DNA of 64,000 bases from Nocardia mikamii NBRC 108933 (lineage in GTDB: Bacteria; Actinomycetota; Actinomycetes; Mycobacteriales; Mycobacteriaceae), in contig NZ_BDCM01000013.1 of assembly GCF_001613505.1 (NCBI RefSeq), positions 248,001-312,000 of the forward strand. The letters are read 5' to 3'. Numbering within the stretch: position 1 is the first letter of the stretch; the number at the start of each line of letters is the position of its first letter. Under the pieces are notes generated by a model. That model was given only the letters and a program-made list of their open reading frames with translations. It ran no database searches and was not told the DNA's origin. The position numbers and the translations under genes are program-made. Positions 43,859 through 52,741 of the stretch are shown here, in pieces.

Positions 43859-45093
43859 CCGAGCATCCGATCGGCGAAACCGCGCTGGCGGTCGGCGATG
43901 CGGGCCCGCCAGCCCTGCTCGTCGATGCGGTTGAGGTCGTAGTGCGGCAGCTGCGCCGCCACCTCGTCGAACGGCACCAGGGCGAATTGTGGCCCGTCCG
44001 CCGGGGTCATCTCGCGGGCGACGCGCTGCCACCGGAACTGCAGGATGCCGCGGCGGCGGCCGGTGGTCTCGATCCAATTGGCGATGCCCGGGTTGCGCGC
44101 CGAGACCACCATGCGGATCATTCCGTCCGGATCGACCTGGGCCTGCGCGCTGTTGAGGCTGGTCTGATGGTTGACGTAGTCGAGCGAGATGTACCAGCGG
44201 CTGCCGAGCTGGAATCCCTGATAGGGCGCATCGGATTTCGGCACCGTGATCACCAGCGCCTGGTCGTCGTCGAGATCGAAGTGGCCGACCGAGGAGTACT
44301 GCGTGCTGAGCCCGCCCGGGGTCAGCCGCGGTTCGGTGAGGGTGTTCACCGGCAGGTCGAGGTAGAACCACTTGGGGAAGTTGAACCAGGTGTGGATGCG
44401 CTGCACCAGCGCCCGAGCCGCGGCCCGATACCGCTTGCGCAGCTGGTCGACACCGGGCTCGGGCGCCGCGGTGCCGATGGTGTCGAGGCGCTCGATGCGG
44501 ATACTGCCCTTCGTTTCCGCGTTCCAGTCGCCGTAGACCTCGCGCACCGCGAGCATCGAGGCGCCCTCGCCGAGGACGAAATAGTTGGGCCCGGCATCGG
44601 CTTTCGGCGGCCCGAAGCGGAGCTGGTAGCTGCCGTCCTCGGCGATCTGCAGGCGGCGGTCGTCGAAGGCGTCGTCACCGTTGGGCACGTCGGTGGCGGT
44701 GTAGTCGCCGCGCAGCACCTGGAAGCTGAGGTCGACGGTGCTGCCGCGGACACCGGTGAGCAGATATTCCGCACCCGGCTCGACATTGGCGTGGTAGTAG
44801 AGCGTATCCGGGTTGTCCAGGCCCATTTTCGCGTGCGGGCCGGTCGAGCTCACGAAGTACGGGTGGCTGGTGCCGTGCGTGCCCGAGAGCTGCAGGCAGG
44901 CGGCGATACTGCCGGCGAGGTAGTCGTAGCCCTCGGCGAGATCCTTCTCGTCGTGGATGAAATCCGCTGCCGCGATCAGCTTCTCGGCCTCGGCGATCGC
45001 CGCGGTGAAGGGTTCGGTGAGCGACCCGCCGGCCGGAAGTCCGTTTCCGGCGGCGGTAGCGGTTCCCGGTGACGATCCTGTCGATGTACTCAT
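43855..45093 (-). CDS. DUF1214-domain protein (Rv3531c-like)
   Basis: 412 residues without a signal peptide. The C-terminal half has the DUF1214 pattern (SRWYISLDYVNHQTSLN, then NPGIANWIETTGRRRGILQF). The middle contains HANVEPGAEYLLTGVRGST and NFPKWFYLDLPVN. No catalytic residues are known for the family; beta-sandwich folds are likely. ATG 45093 is chosen for AAGGACGAC upstream; GTG 45132 overlaps the cysNC stop as GTGA and cannot be excluded. Its position between cysNC and the SDR/sulfotransferase pair suggests it belongs to the same pathway. Confidence 0.8.
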   Translation of the reverse strand: MSTSTGSSPGTATAAGNGLPAGGSLTEPFTAAIAEAEKLIAAADFIHDEKDLAEGYDYLAGSIAACLQLSGTHGTSHPYFVSSTGPHAKMGLDNPDTLYYHANVEPGAEYLLTGVRGSTVDLSFQVLRGDYTATDVPNGDDAFDDRRLQIAEDGSYQLRFGPPKADAGPNYFVLGEGASMLAVREVYGDWNAETKGSIRIERLDTIGTAAPEPGVDQLRKRYRAAARALVQRIHTWFNFPKWFYLDLPVNTLTEPRLTPGGLSTQYSSVGHFDLDDDQALVITVPKSDAPYQGFQLGSRWYISLDYVNHQTSLNSAQAQVDPDGMIRMVVSARNPGIANWIETTGRRRGILQFRWQRVAREMTPADGPQFALVPFDEVAAQLPHYDLNRIDEQGWRARIADRQRGFADRMLG

Positions 45094-45128
45094 GTCGTCC
45101 TTGCGTGTTGTGCGGGCAGAACTGCGGT

Positions 45129-47021
45129 TCACAGTCTCAGTTCGCGGCGGATCAGCGCGGCGATTTCGGCGGGTGAGCCGTGATCGGGGGTGATCACGAG
45201 CTCGGCGTGTTCGGGACGTTCGTAGGGTGAGTCGATACCGGTGAACTCCGGCAGCCGGCCCGCGCGAGCCTTGGCGTACAAGCCCTTCGGATCCCGGCGC
45301 TCACACACCTCCAGCGGGGTGTCGACGAAGATTTCGTGGAAGTCCAGGCCGCTCGCGGCGTGCACACCGCGCGCCTGTTCGCGCTGGTCGGCGAACGGGC
45401 TGATCACCGAGACGATGGCGATCAGACCGGCGTCGGCGAACAGCGAGGCGACCTGGGCCACCCGGCGGATGTTCTCGCGCCGGTCCTCGTCGGTGAAACC
45501 GAGGTCGGCATTGAGCCCGTGCCGCAGATTGTCGCCGTCGAGCCGATAGGCCGGGCGGCCGGCGGCCACCAGCTGGCGCTCCAATTCCACGGCGATCGTG
45601 GACTTTCCGGAGCCGGACAGACCGGTCAGCCACACCGTCGCACCGGCGTGCGGACGCTCGCCGCGCCCCACCGACGAGCTGTGCCAGACGACGTCCGCAC
45701 GCACCACCGCGGGTGCGGCCGAGGCGTCAGGCACGGACTCCGGTCCGGTGTCGCGGGCCAGGATCATCCCGGCGGCCACGGTCTGGTCGGTGTCCTCGTC
45801 GACGAGGATGAAGCTGCCGGTGCGGCGATTGTCGCGGTAGCTGTCGACCATCAGCGGACGCTGGCTGCGCAGGGTGAGACGACCGATGTCGTTGAGCGCC
45901 AAGGCTTCCGCGTCGGTGACGCGGTGCAGGGTGTTGACGTCGAGCCGGTAGTCGAGTTCATGGACCTGGACGCGGGTGGTCTGGGCGGCGGTGCGGATCG
46001 AGTAGCGCGCCCCGGGGCGCAGTTCGGTGGTCTCGGAGAACCAGCACACCATGGCGTCGACCTCGCCGGCGATATGCGGCCGGTTTCCGGGACGGGCCAG
46101 CATATCTCCGCGCCCGACGTCGACCTCGTCGTCGAGTTCCACCGAGACCGCCATCCCGGTGAACCCCTCGTCCACCTTCACCCCGCCCGGCCCCCAGATC
46201 CGCGCGACCCGCGACGAGCGCCCGGACGGAAGGACGACCACCTCGTCGCCGGGTTTGAAGATGCCGCCCGCGATGGTTCCGGCATAGGTGCGATGGCCGG
46301 CCCCACCGGCGCCGGCGTCGGTGGCGTGCGGGCGGATCACGTACTGCACCGGCAGCCGCGCATCGATCAGATTGCGGTCCGAGGCGATATGCACCTGTTC
46401 GAGGTGGCTCAGCAGCGGCGGGCCCGCAAACCACGGCGTATGGGCGGAAGCGGTGACCACGTTGTCGCCGTGCAGCGCCGAGACCGGCACGAAACTCAGG
46501 TCGCCGACGGTCAGCTTCGCCGCGAAATCGGCGAATTCCTCGCGGATCTCCTCGAACCGCGCGGCCGACCAGTCCACCAGATCCATCTTGTTCACGCACA
46601 CCACCAGGTGCGGCACCCCGAGCAGCGAGGCCAGGAACGCATGCCGGCGGGTCTGCTCGACCACGCCCTTGCGCGCGTCCACCAGGATCAACGCCAGATC
46701 GGCCGTGGAGGCGCCGGTCACCATATTGCGCGTGTACTGCACGTGGCCCGGGGTGTCGGCGATGATGAACTTGCGGCGCGGCGTGGTGAAGTAGCGGTAG
46801 GCCACGTCGATGGTGATGCCCTGTTCCCGTTCGGCGCGCAGGCCGTCGGTCACCAGCGCCAGATCGGTCGCGGCATCGCCGCGTTGGGCGCTGGCCCGTT
46901 CGATGGCAGCCAGCTGATCGGAGAACAGGCTCTTGGAGTCGTAGAGCAGACGGCCGATGAGGGTGGACTTGCCGTCGTCGACGCTGCCCGCCGTCGCGAG
47001 ACGTAACAGATTGCGGCTCAT
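45129..47021 (-). CDS. cysNC: Bifunctional sulfate adenylyltransferase GTPase subunit / APS kinase
   Basis: 630 residues. The EF-Tu-like GTPase part starts TAGSVDDGKSTLIGRLL and contains ADTPGHVQYTRNM (G3) and NKMDLVDW (G4). The APS kinase part has GLSGSGKSTIAVELE near residue 458 and LDGDNLRHGLNADLGFT. Fusion of CysN with CysC is usual in mycobacteria and relatives. With CysD it makes APS and then PAPS. The ATG shares one base with the cysD stop (TGATG). Downstream genes follow without a gap. Confidence 0.93.
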   Translation of the reverse strand: MSRNLLRLATAGSVDDGKSTLIGRLLYDSKSLFSDQLAAIERASAQRGDAATDLALVTDGLRAEREQGITIDVAYRYFTTPRRKFIIADTPGHVQYTRNMVTGASTADLALILVDARKGVVEQTRRHAFLASLLGVPHLVVCVNKMDLVDWSAARFEEIREEFADFAAKLTVGDLSFVPVSALHGDNVVTASAHTPWFAGPPLLSHLEQVHIASDRNLIDARLPVQYVIRPHATDAGAGGAGHRTYAGTIAGGIFKPGDEVVVLPSGRSSRVARIWGPGGVKVDEGFTGMAVSVELDDEVDVGRGDMLARPGNRPHIAGEVDAMVCWFSETTELRPGARYSIRTAAQTTRVQVHELDYRLDVNTLHRVTDAEALALNDIGRLTLRSQRPLMVDSYRDNRRTGSFILVDEDTDQTVAAGMILARDTGPESVPDASAAPAVVRADVVWHSSSVGRGERPHAGATVWLTGLSGSGKSTIAVELERQLVAAGRPAYRLDGDNLRHGLNADLGFTDEDRRENIRRVAQVASLFADAGLIAIVSVISPFADQREQARGVHAASGLDFHEIFVDTPLEVCERRDPKGLYAKARAGRLPEFTGIDSPYERPEHAELVITPDHGSPAEIAALIRRELRL

Positions 47022-47926
47022 CAGAAGTAGCCCTCCCGCTTGCGGTCTTCCATCCCGGATTCGGAGATGCGGTCGTCGGCGCGGGTGGCGCCGCGTTCGG
47101 TGAGCCGGGTGATCGCGGTCTCGGCGATCACCGCCGCCGGATTGCCGGCCTCGCTCTCGATACATCCGGTGCAGGTGGCGTCGCCGACGGTGCGGAACCG
47201 GACCGTCGTCTCGAACACCGGCTCGTCCGCGCCCGGGGTCAGGAAAGGATTGGCGGCCAGCAACATTCCGTCCCGCCGGAAGACCGGGCGGCGGTGCGCG
47301 TAGTACAGCGGCGGCAGTTCCACCGCCTCGCGGTCGATGTACTCCCAGATGTCGAGTTCGGTCCAGTTCGACAGCGGGAACACGCGGATATGCTGGCCCG
47401 CACGGTGTTTGCCGTTGTAGAGGTTCCACACCTCCGGGCGCTGCGCCCGCGGCTCCCAGGCGCCGAATTCGTCGCGGAAACTGAACACCCGCTCCTTGGC
47501 GCGTGCCTTCTCCTCGTCGCGCCGCGCGCCGCCGAACACGGCATCGAAGCGGTGTTCGGCGATCGCGCGCAGCAATGTGGTGGTCTGCAACCGATTCCGG
47601 CTCTCCCCCGGGCGTTCGGTCACCCGCCCGGCGTCGATATCATCCTGCACCCGCGCCACCAGCAGCCGCGCACCGAGCCTGGCCGCCGTGCGATCGCGGA
47701 AGTCGATCACCTCGTCGAAATTGTGCCCGGTGTCGACGTGCAGCAGCGCGAACGGCAGCGCCGCCGGCCAGAACGCCTTACGCGCCAACTCCAGCATCAC
47801 CGCCGAGTCCTTGCCACCGGAGAACAGCAGCACCGGTCGTTCGAAGGTGGCCGCCACCTCCCGGAAGATGTGCACCGATTCGGCCTCGAGGGCCGACAGA
47901 TGCGACAGCTCGTATCCCGTCCGCAT
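47021..47926 (-). CDS. cysD: Sulfate adenylyltransferase catalytic subunit
   Basis: 301 residues of the PAPS-reductase-like fold. LLFSGGKDSAVMLELA is the PP-loop, and HVDTGHNFDEVIDFRD, RRDEEKARAKERVFSFRD and the final arginine-rich segment are typical of CysD. It adenylylates sulfate with CysN. ATG 47926 and GTG 47929 are both usable with AAGG upstream. First gene of the five-gene operon. Confidence 0.93.
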   Translation of the reverse strand: MRTGYELSHLSALEAESVHIFREVAATFERPVLLFSGGKDSAVMLELARKAFWPAALPFALLHVDTGHNFDEVIDFRDRTAARLGARLLVARVQDDIDAGRVTERPGESRNRLQTTTLLRAIAEHRFDAVFGGARRDEEKARAKERVFSFRDEFGAWEPRAQRPEVWNLYNGKHRAGQHIRVFPLSNWTELDIWEYIDREAVELPPLYYAHRRPVFRRDGMLLAANPFLTPGADEPVFETTVRFRTVGDATCTGCIESEAGNPAAVIAETAITRLTERGATRADDRISESGMEDRKREGYF

Positions 47927-47929
47927 CAC

Positions 47930-48491
47930 ATTCGCCTTGTCCGCATCGCTCGCACCGCTTCCCCGGCTCCGAAATCTCGACCACTTCCGGGTTGCGGTGT
48001 CGAATATTCGACGCTATTGTTCGATATTGTGACACCGACGATAAGCGGACGCCGGTGCGTCGGTCAAGGGGCTGCCGACCCAGCGCGGGTTTCACAGCCG
48101 CACCTGGCCGCCATACCGGTGCGAAGTCGCTGCATCGACCCGCTTCGGGAGCGGAACTGCGATTGCGGCACGGCGCACGCCGACATTCAGCGCGCTCCGA
48201 GCCGGCCACCGAGCCCACCTCTCCGGGCGGACCGCACAGCAACGACCGGCGCGGTGAGCCGCCTGTGCGCACCGAACGCAGCCACCGCCCGGCACACCCG
48301 GGACCGAGACCGCGGCTGTGCGGCACCCGGGGCGTGGAAGTCCGCACCGGCGCAGGCACCAATCCAGGCCGCCGCACTCGAAGGACCACGCCCGCGGCGA
48401 CCGGTACGGTGAACGGCGGTGTGACCCGTCACCGTCGGGGGCGGCGCGATCGGCGCCCGCGTGGATCAACCTGCCGACCAGGAAAGGCGCC
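47930..48491. other. Divergent intergenic region cysD / iclR
   Basis: About 560 bases. It holds the inverted repeat above. From 48040 to 48480 I see no supported gene; frames there are Arg/Pro-rich without ribosome-binding sites. The iclR ribosome-binding site AGGAAAGG lies at its right end. Confidence 0.5.
47996..48036. promoter_or_regulatory. Imperfect inverted repeat upstream of cysD operon
   Basis: Outer arms GGTGTC and GACACC, with an internal perfect palindrome TCGAATATTCGA at 48000-48011 and a related TTCGATATT half at 48020-48028. The stretch is AT-rich in a GC-rich setting and lies 70 bases before the cysD start. Likely an operator or promoter element of the sulfation operon; the regulator is unknown, the IclR protein at 48492 being one candidate. 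Confidence 0.55.
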
Positions 48492-49376
48492 ATGTCAGAA
48501 GGCACCGACATCGCTACTCCCGCCGCCTCCGCGGGATCACCACCCACGCATCGGGTGGTGCGAGTGATCGAACTGCTGTCGCGGCGGCCCGCCGAGCACT
48601 TGTCCCTGGCGCGGATCGTGCGCGAGACCGGACTCTCGCGGGCGACGGCCCATGCGGTGCTGACCCAGCTCACGGCCGACGGCTGGACCGTGCGCGATCT
48701 CGACGGCAACTACGGCCTGGGAATGGGACTGCTCGCCGTCGCACGCCGTGCGGAGGCGGCGTTCCCGCTGCGCCGCCTGGCCGCCGATCTTCTGCGGGAA
48801 TTCGTTGCCGAACAGGGCTTTCCGGTCTTCCTGGCCGAACGCGACGACGGGTCGATCATCATCACCGAGGTCGCCGGGACCCCTTCGGTGCCGTGGATCC
48901 GGCAGGGCCGCCGCCTGCCCCTCGCACCGCCGGTCGCGCGCGAATTCATCGCCTGGGCACCAGCTTCCGAACGCACCACATGGATCGACCACGCCGACCC
49001 CGCCCATCGCGAACGCCTGCTCGCGGTACTCGGCGCCGTCCGCGCCCGTGGCTACTCGGTCGAACGCCTCGCCGACGAATCGGCGCCCGTACTCGAAGCT
49101 CTTGCCGCTCTGCGCAATTCACCGGTCACCGACCCCCTTCGCAACCGCCTCGGCAGCATGATCAGCGACCTGATCACCATCGACTACCTCCCCGACGAAC
49201 TCGGCGCCGAGAACGCCGTGGTCACCGTAGCCGCCCCCATCTTCGCCGGCGACCGCGTCATCGCCGCCGTAGTCGCCTGCCCCGACACCCGCCTGTCCGC
49301 CCAGCACCTCACCGACCTCGGCGCAGCGATCACCGCCACCGCAGCAAAGATCAGCCGAACCACCACCGGCACCTGA
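48492..49376 (+). CDS. IclR-family transcriptional regulator
   Basis: 294 residues: winged helix-turn-helix (RVVRVIELLSRRPAEHLSLA, RETGLSRATAHAVLTQL) and an IclR effector domain (AEQGFPVFLAERDD, ARGYSVERLADES, IFAGDRVIAAVVACP). GGAAAGG precedes the ATG. The C-terminal domain has no known ligand. It is divergent from the cysD operon with the repeat at 47996-48036 between them, so control of that operon is possible but not shown; a neighbouring catabolic gene could also be the target. Confidence 0.86.
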   Translation: MSEGTDIATPAASAGSPPTHRVVRVIELLSRRPAEHLSLARIVRETGLSRATAHAVLTQLTADGWTVRDLDGNYGLGMGLLAVARRAEAAFPLRRLAADLLREFVAEQGFPVFLAERDDGSIIITEVAGTPSVPWIRQGRRLPLAPPVAREFIAWAPASERTTWIDHADPAHRERLLAVLGAVRARGYSVERLADESAPVLEALAALRNSPVTDPLRNRLGSMISDLITIDYLPDELGAENAVVTVAAPIFAGDRVIAAVVACPDTRLSAQHLTDLGAAITATAAKISRTTTGT

Positions 49377-49465
49377 TCGCCGTGCTTGACGTGCCCGAGC
49401 ACAGAAATAACCCCACCGCCCACCGGTTCCACGCGCGGCGACGCGGCAGCAACTACGGTCGGGAT

Positions 49466-49820
49466 GTGCCGACCACACACCTCCCACGCCGTTCGCACCC
49501 CCGCCGTGCCGTTCTCCCCCTGCGGATTTCGATCGCCGTATCCGCACTGACCGTGGCCATGTCCGGCTGCGGGTCCGAACCCGATACGCCCGCAACGGCT
49601 ACCGCCATCGCGGGCACGTCGGCCGCCACCGCGCACACGGCCGGCGACGCGACCAGCCCACCGAAGGCGTACGGGGTGACCGGCGAACTACACAGCCGGG
49701 CGTCGGTGTGGCATCGGCTCGGGCCGTGGCACGAGGTGACCCACGGCCTCGAGACCGGCTCGACCGCTCATATCCGCAGCCGGGCTGACCGGCCTGCTCG
49801 AGCGCTTGTCCCCGGCGGAT
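49466..49820 (+). pseudogene. Lipoprotein-like leader joined to a HAD-like fragment
   Basis: A TACGGT box lies six bases before GTG 49466. The frame encodes a basic N-terminus, a hydrophobic stretch and a lipobox-like AMSGCGSEP, then Ala/Thr-rich linker and WHRLGPWHEVTHGLE (near 49715-49760), which resembles the WHRLxPWxxV segment of type II haloacid dehalogenases. The coding signal fades after 49770 and a different frame has LTGLLERLSPADQ up to a stop at 49838. No complete domain is present. It looks like gene debris, though a short secreted lipoprotein is possible. Confidence 0.35.
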
Positions 49821-50587
49821 CAACCACGCAGCCGGTAGCTGGGGCTCGGGTTCGCCGCGACGTAGTCGGCCCAGGTGCGGGCGCCGTCGGCGTGGTCGGG
49901 ACAGGTGTTGTCGCCGGCACGGAAGGCCCGCGCGATCTTGCCGGGGAGCCGGAGCGGCACCGTCCGCCGAGGGCGCCCGTAATGCTGCTGCCACGTCGTC
50001 ACCAGCTCGCCCAGCGTGGCTACCTGCGGTCCGCCGAAATCTGCTGCACGGCTACGGGGTTCCCCTTCGACCAGGTCGGCCAGGCGGGTGGCCACATCGT
50101 CGGTGGCGACCGGCTGGAAGCGAAAATCCAAGGGCAGCGGGGCGATCGGGAGCTTCTGCACACCGGACAGGACCGCGGCGATCAGGTCGTGGAACTGGGT
50201 CGCGCGCTGAATCGTGTGCGGCACACCGCTGTCGGCGATCAATTGCTCGCAGGCGAGTTTGTTGCGGTAATAGCCGAAGGGGATGCGGTCGATGCCGACG
50301 ATCGACACGTAGATCAGGTGCCGCGCTCCCCCGGCGACCGCGAGCAGATTCCGCGTCTGCTCGATATCCGGTTTACCGAACCGCCGGAAATCCGAGGCCG
50401 CGTGCACGATCGACTCCGCGCCCTCGGCAGCGTCGCGCACCCCGGCCCCCGTCGTCAGATCCCCCACGTGCGTTCCCGCACCCGGGCGTCGCGAGAGCAC
50501 CCGCACGTCGTGCCCGCGTTCCCGCAGCCGATCCACGACGTGCCGCCCGAGCGCGCCCGTTCCACCGGTCACCAGCACTGTGCTCAT
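49820..50587 (-). CDS. NAD(P)-binding oxidoreductase, NmrA/atypical SDR
   Basis: 255 residues. VLVTGGTGALGRHVV is the TGxxGxxG cofactor motif of atypical (NmrA-like) SDRs. RHLIYVSIVGID and YYRNKLACEQL replace the classical catalytic Tyr-x3-Lys with a Tyr-x3-Lys in YYRNK, so catalysis is possible. The C-terminal half has PVATDDVATRLADLV as in related NAD(P)H-binding proteins. GGAGG is very close to ATG 50587. Substrate unknown; no partner gene suggests one. Confidence 0.82.
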   Translation of the reverse strand: MSTVLVTGGTGALGRHVVDRLRERGHDVRVLSRRPGAGTHVGDLTTGAGVRDAAEGAESIVHAASDFRRFGKPDIEQTRNLLAVAGGARHLIYVSIVGIDRIPFGYYRNKLACEQLIADSGVPHTIQRATQFHDLIAAVLSGVQKLPIAPLPLDFRFQPVATDDVATRLADLVEGEPRSRAADFGGPQVATLGELVTTWQQHYGRPRRTVPLRLPGKIARAFRAGDNTCPDHADGARTWADYVAANPSPSYRLRG

Positions 50588-50709
50588 GCCTCCACCCAAC
50601 CCCGCCCCCGCGGTCCGGGCAAGCACCCGACAGCCGATGTCACATCCGAATCACCACCGACCGGCACCATCCCTGGAGCGACGGGAAGGGGCTGGAATCG
50701 GTTCCGTGG

Positions 50710-51295
50710 TTGCACGACGGCGCGGCCCTCATGATGTTCGCGCCGACGGTGGCCGTTCTGGTCGCGCGGGCTCTCGACACCAGCATGCTGGTCGCGATAC
50801 TGCTCGAATGCCTCACCACGGCCGTCGTCGCCACGGTGCCGAACGCTCTCGGCGAGGAGATCGGCTGGCGCGGTGGCTACTGCCCCGGCTGATCTCGCGC
50901 CACGGAATCGCGGTAGCGCTGGTCGCGACGGGCGTGATCTGGGCGCTGTGGCATGCTCCGCTCACCCTGCTCGGCTACGGCTTCACCGATATCGGCGCCT
51001 GGTCCGCCGTGGCCTACATCCCATTCTGCATCTGCTTCGGCGCGTTCCTCGGCCGGCTTCGCCTGCGGTCGCAGAGCGTGTGGCCGGCCGCCGTCGCACA
51101 CGCCTCCTGGACGCCGGCGCGATGGTCTTCGCCGCGGAGCAGTCGAGCGCCTCACGGGACGAGTCGCACACGCTGCTGAGCGGTTCCGGCATCCCGGGCT
51201 GGATCGTGTGGGCGGCCGTCGCGACCGCGTTGTTCGCCTTCGCGCCGATCGCGCAAACCCCCGCACCTGCACCGCACACTTCGGTGCAGACGTAG
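50710..51295 (+). pseudogene. CPBP-family intramembrane metalloprotease, frameshifted
   Basis: Three frames together rebuild a CPBP/CAAX-type protease. The first ends with NALGEEIGWRGG, the EExxxR glutamate motif. The second continues WLLPRLISRHGIA and IWALWHAPL (motif with catalytic His) through AVAHASW. The third continues AGAMVFAAEQ to the stop. One missing base near 50874 (RG/WLLP) and one near 51110 (HASW/N) explain both shifts. The usual N-terminal helices before residue 1 are also missing. An inactivated gene is most likely; two assembly errors would be the alternative. Confidence 0.7.
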
Positions 51296-51310
51296 CGCCG
51301 CTACTGTGGT

Positions 51311-51316
51311 TAGCTT
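51311..51316 (+). promoter_or_regulatory. -10 box of leaderless promoter, FAD oxidase gene
   Basis: TAGCTT, seven bases before ATG 51324. Confidence 0.45.
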
Positions 51317-51323
51317 TGAGGCC

Positions 51324-52607
51324 ATGAGTACCACGCTCGCTGCTCTTCCGGAGGAATACCTGCCCCGCGACACCGCGGATGTCGTTCGCACAGTGCGAGA
51401 TTCACGACCGCAACCGCTGACCGTGCGCGGCGGCGAACACAGCAGCGAGCACCTCGACGACGAACCGGCCCCGCCCGACCGTCGCATCGTGATGTCGCTG
51501 CGGCGGATGAACCGGGTGCAGGCGGTCGACGCCGACGCGCGACTGGTACGGGTGCAGGCCGGCGCACGCCTGTCCGATATCGATCGCACCCTGGCCGCGC
51601 ACGGCCTCGGGCTGCCGATCGTCGGCGACCACCGCGAGATCACCGCCGGCGGTTTCGCGGCCGTCGGCGGGCTCAGCGCGGCCTCACACCGCTACGGCAT
51701 GTTCAGCGACAACGTGGTCGCCCTCGAATACGTGGACCCCGAGGGCAGATTCGGCACCTGCGGGCGCACCCACCACGCCGACCGATTCCGGCGCATCCTC
51801 GGCGGAGCCGGGCGCACCGGCATCATCACGGCGCTGACCCTGCAAGCCATCGAGGTCGACAAGGACCACACCTGGCTCACCTCCGACGCGCACCGATTCC
51901 TCGACTTCGACACCTTCGTCGAACATTCGCACGCCGAGATCACCCGCCCCGGCGACGCTCTGTTGCAGGTCGGCCGCTGGGTGGACACCGCGCCGCTGCG
52001 GGTGTCGCGCCCGGTCGGCACCGGGAACATCCAGCTCGGCACGGTCCGCTTCGGCCAGTGGTCGAGTCTGCATCCCACCACCGCCACCCCCTCGCTGCGG
52101 GCCCGCCGCGAACTGGGCACTCGGGCGCGAAAGTCGTTGGGCGCCATCGCCTCCGCCGCGGGTGGACGCGCCGGTATGCCGGTGCGCAACGCCGCCGCCG
52201 GTGCGCTGATGTTCGCGCCGAAGGTGCTGACGCTGCGCGACGCCGAATATCTCGCCGACACGGTGATCAGCTCCTCCGAGCGCGGCCCCGCCTACCGGGT
52301 GGCGGTCTTCGCGCCCATGAGCAGCTACAGCACCGTCTTCCACCGGCTGCACGACCTGTTCGCCGACCATCGCGAACGCAGCGGCGCCATCACGGTCATC
52401 TCCGCCATGACCTACGGCGTGCGCTCCCCGGATCTGCACGAAACCGCGGGCGAGGACCACGGCTTCATCACCTTCACCTGCCGCCTGCGCCCCACCGGCA
52501 CCTACTCCGGCCGCTCCGGCGCCCCGGAACTGATGCGTGACATCACCTCCGGCATCGACGACATCTGCCGCTCCGAACGCGCCCGCCGCTACCACACCCC
52601 GGACTGA
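51324..52607 (+). CDS. FAD-linked oxidoreductase, PCMH/VAO type
   Basis: 427 residues. The N-terminal PCMH FAD-binding domain has LTVRGGEHSSEHL and ITAGGFAAVGGLSAASHRYG, with VRVQAGARLSDIDRTL before it. The C-terminal part is variable, and the YRVAVFAPMSSYSTVF segment recalls VAO-family enzymes. His-flavin attachment cannot be judged. Oxidation of a sugar, alcohol or lactone is possible. Encoded alone at the right end of the accessory island, followed by a strong terminator. Confidence 0.82.
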   Translation: MSTTLAALPEEYLPRDTADVVRTVRDSRPQPLTVRGGEHSSEHLDDEPAPPDRRIVMSLRRMNRVQAVDADARLVRVQAGARLSDIDRTLAAHGLGLPIVGDHREITAGGFAAVGGLSAASHRYGMFSDNVVALEYVDPEGRFGTCGRTHHADRFRRILGGAGRTGIITALTLQAIEVDKDHTWLTSDAHRFLDFDTFVEHSHAEITRPGDALLQVGRWVDTAPLRVSRPVGTGNIQLGTVRFGQWSSLHPTTATPSLRARRELGTRARKSLGAIASAAGGRAGMPVRNAAAGALMFAPKVLTLRDAEYLADTVISSSERGPAYRVAVFAPMSSYSTVFHRLHDLFADHRERSGAITVISAMTYGVRSPDLHETAGEDHGFITFTCRLRPTGTYSGRSGAPELMRDITSGIDDICRSERARRYHTPD

Positions 52608-52621
52608 CCTCGCTGCGTAGA

Positions 52622-52660
52622 CCGAACGCCCCGGCAGACATGTCGGGGCGTTCGGCTTTT
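52622..52660 (+). terminator. Rho-independent terminator after FAD oxidase gene
   Basis: 12-bp stem (CCGAACGCCCCG and complement), 10-base loop, then CTTTT. The best intrinsic terminator in the window. Confidence 0.85.
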
Positions 52661-52696
52661 CCGGCGATAACCCGAAAACAGCCCCCGGAACGACGA

Positions 52697-52722
52697 AGCG
52701 CCCCGGCCGAAGCCGGGGCGCT
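52697..52722 (-). terminator. Terminator after ctaF
   Basis: 11-bp stem AGCGCCCCGGC with loop CGAA, 20 bases past the ctaF stop on the minus strand. Confidence 0.7.
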
Positions 52723-52741
52723 CGAGACTGCCGTCAGGTGC

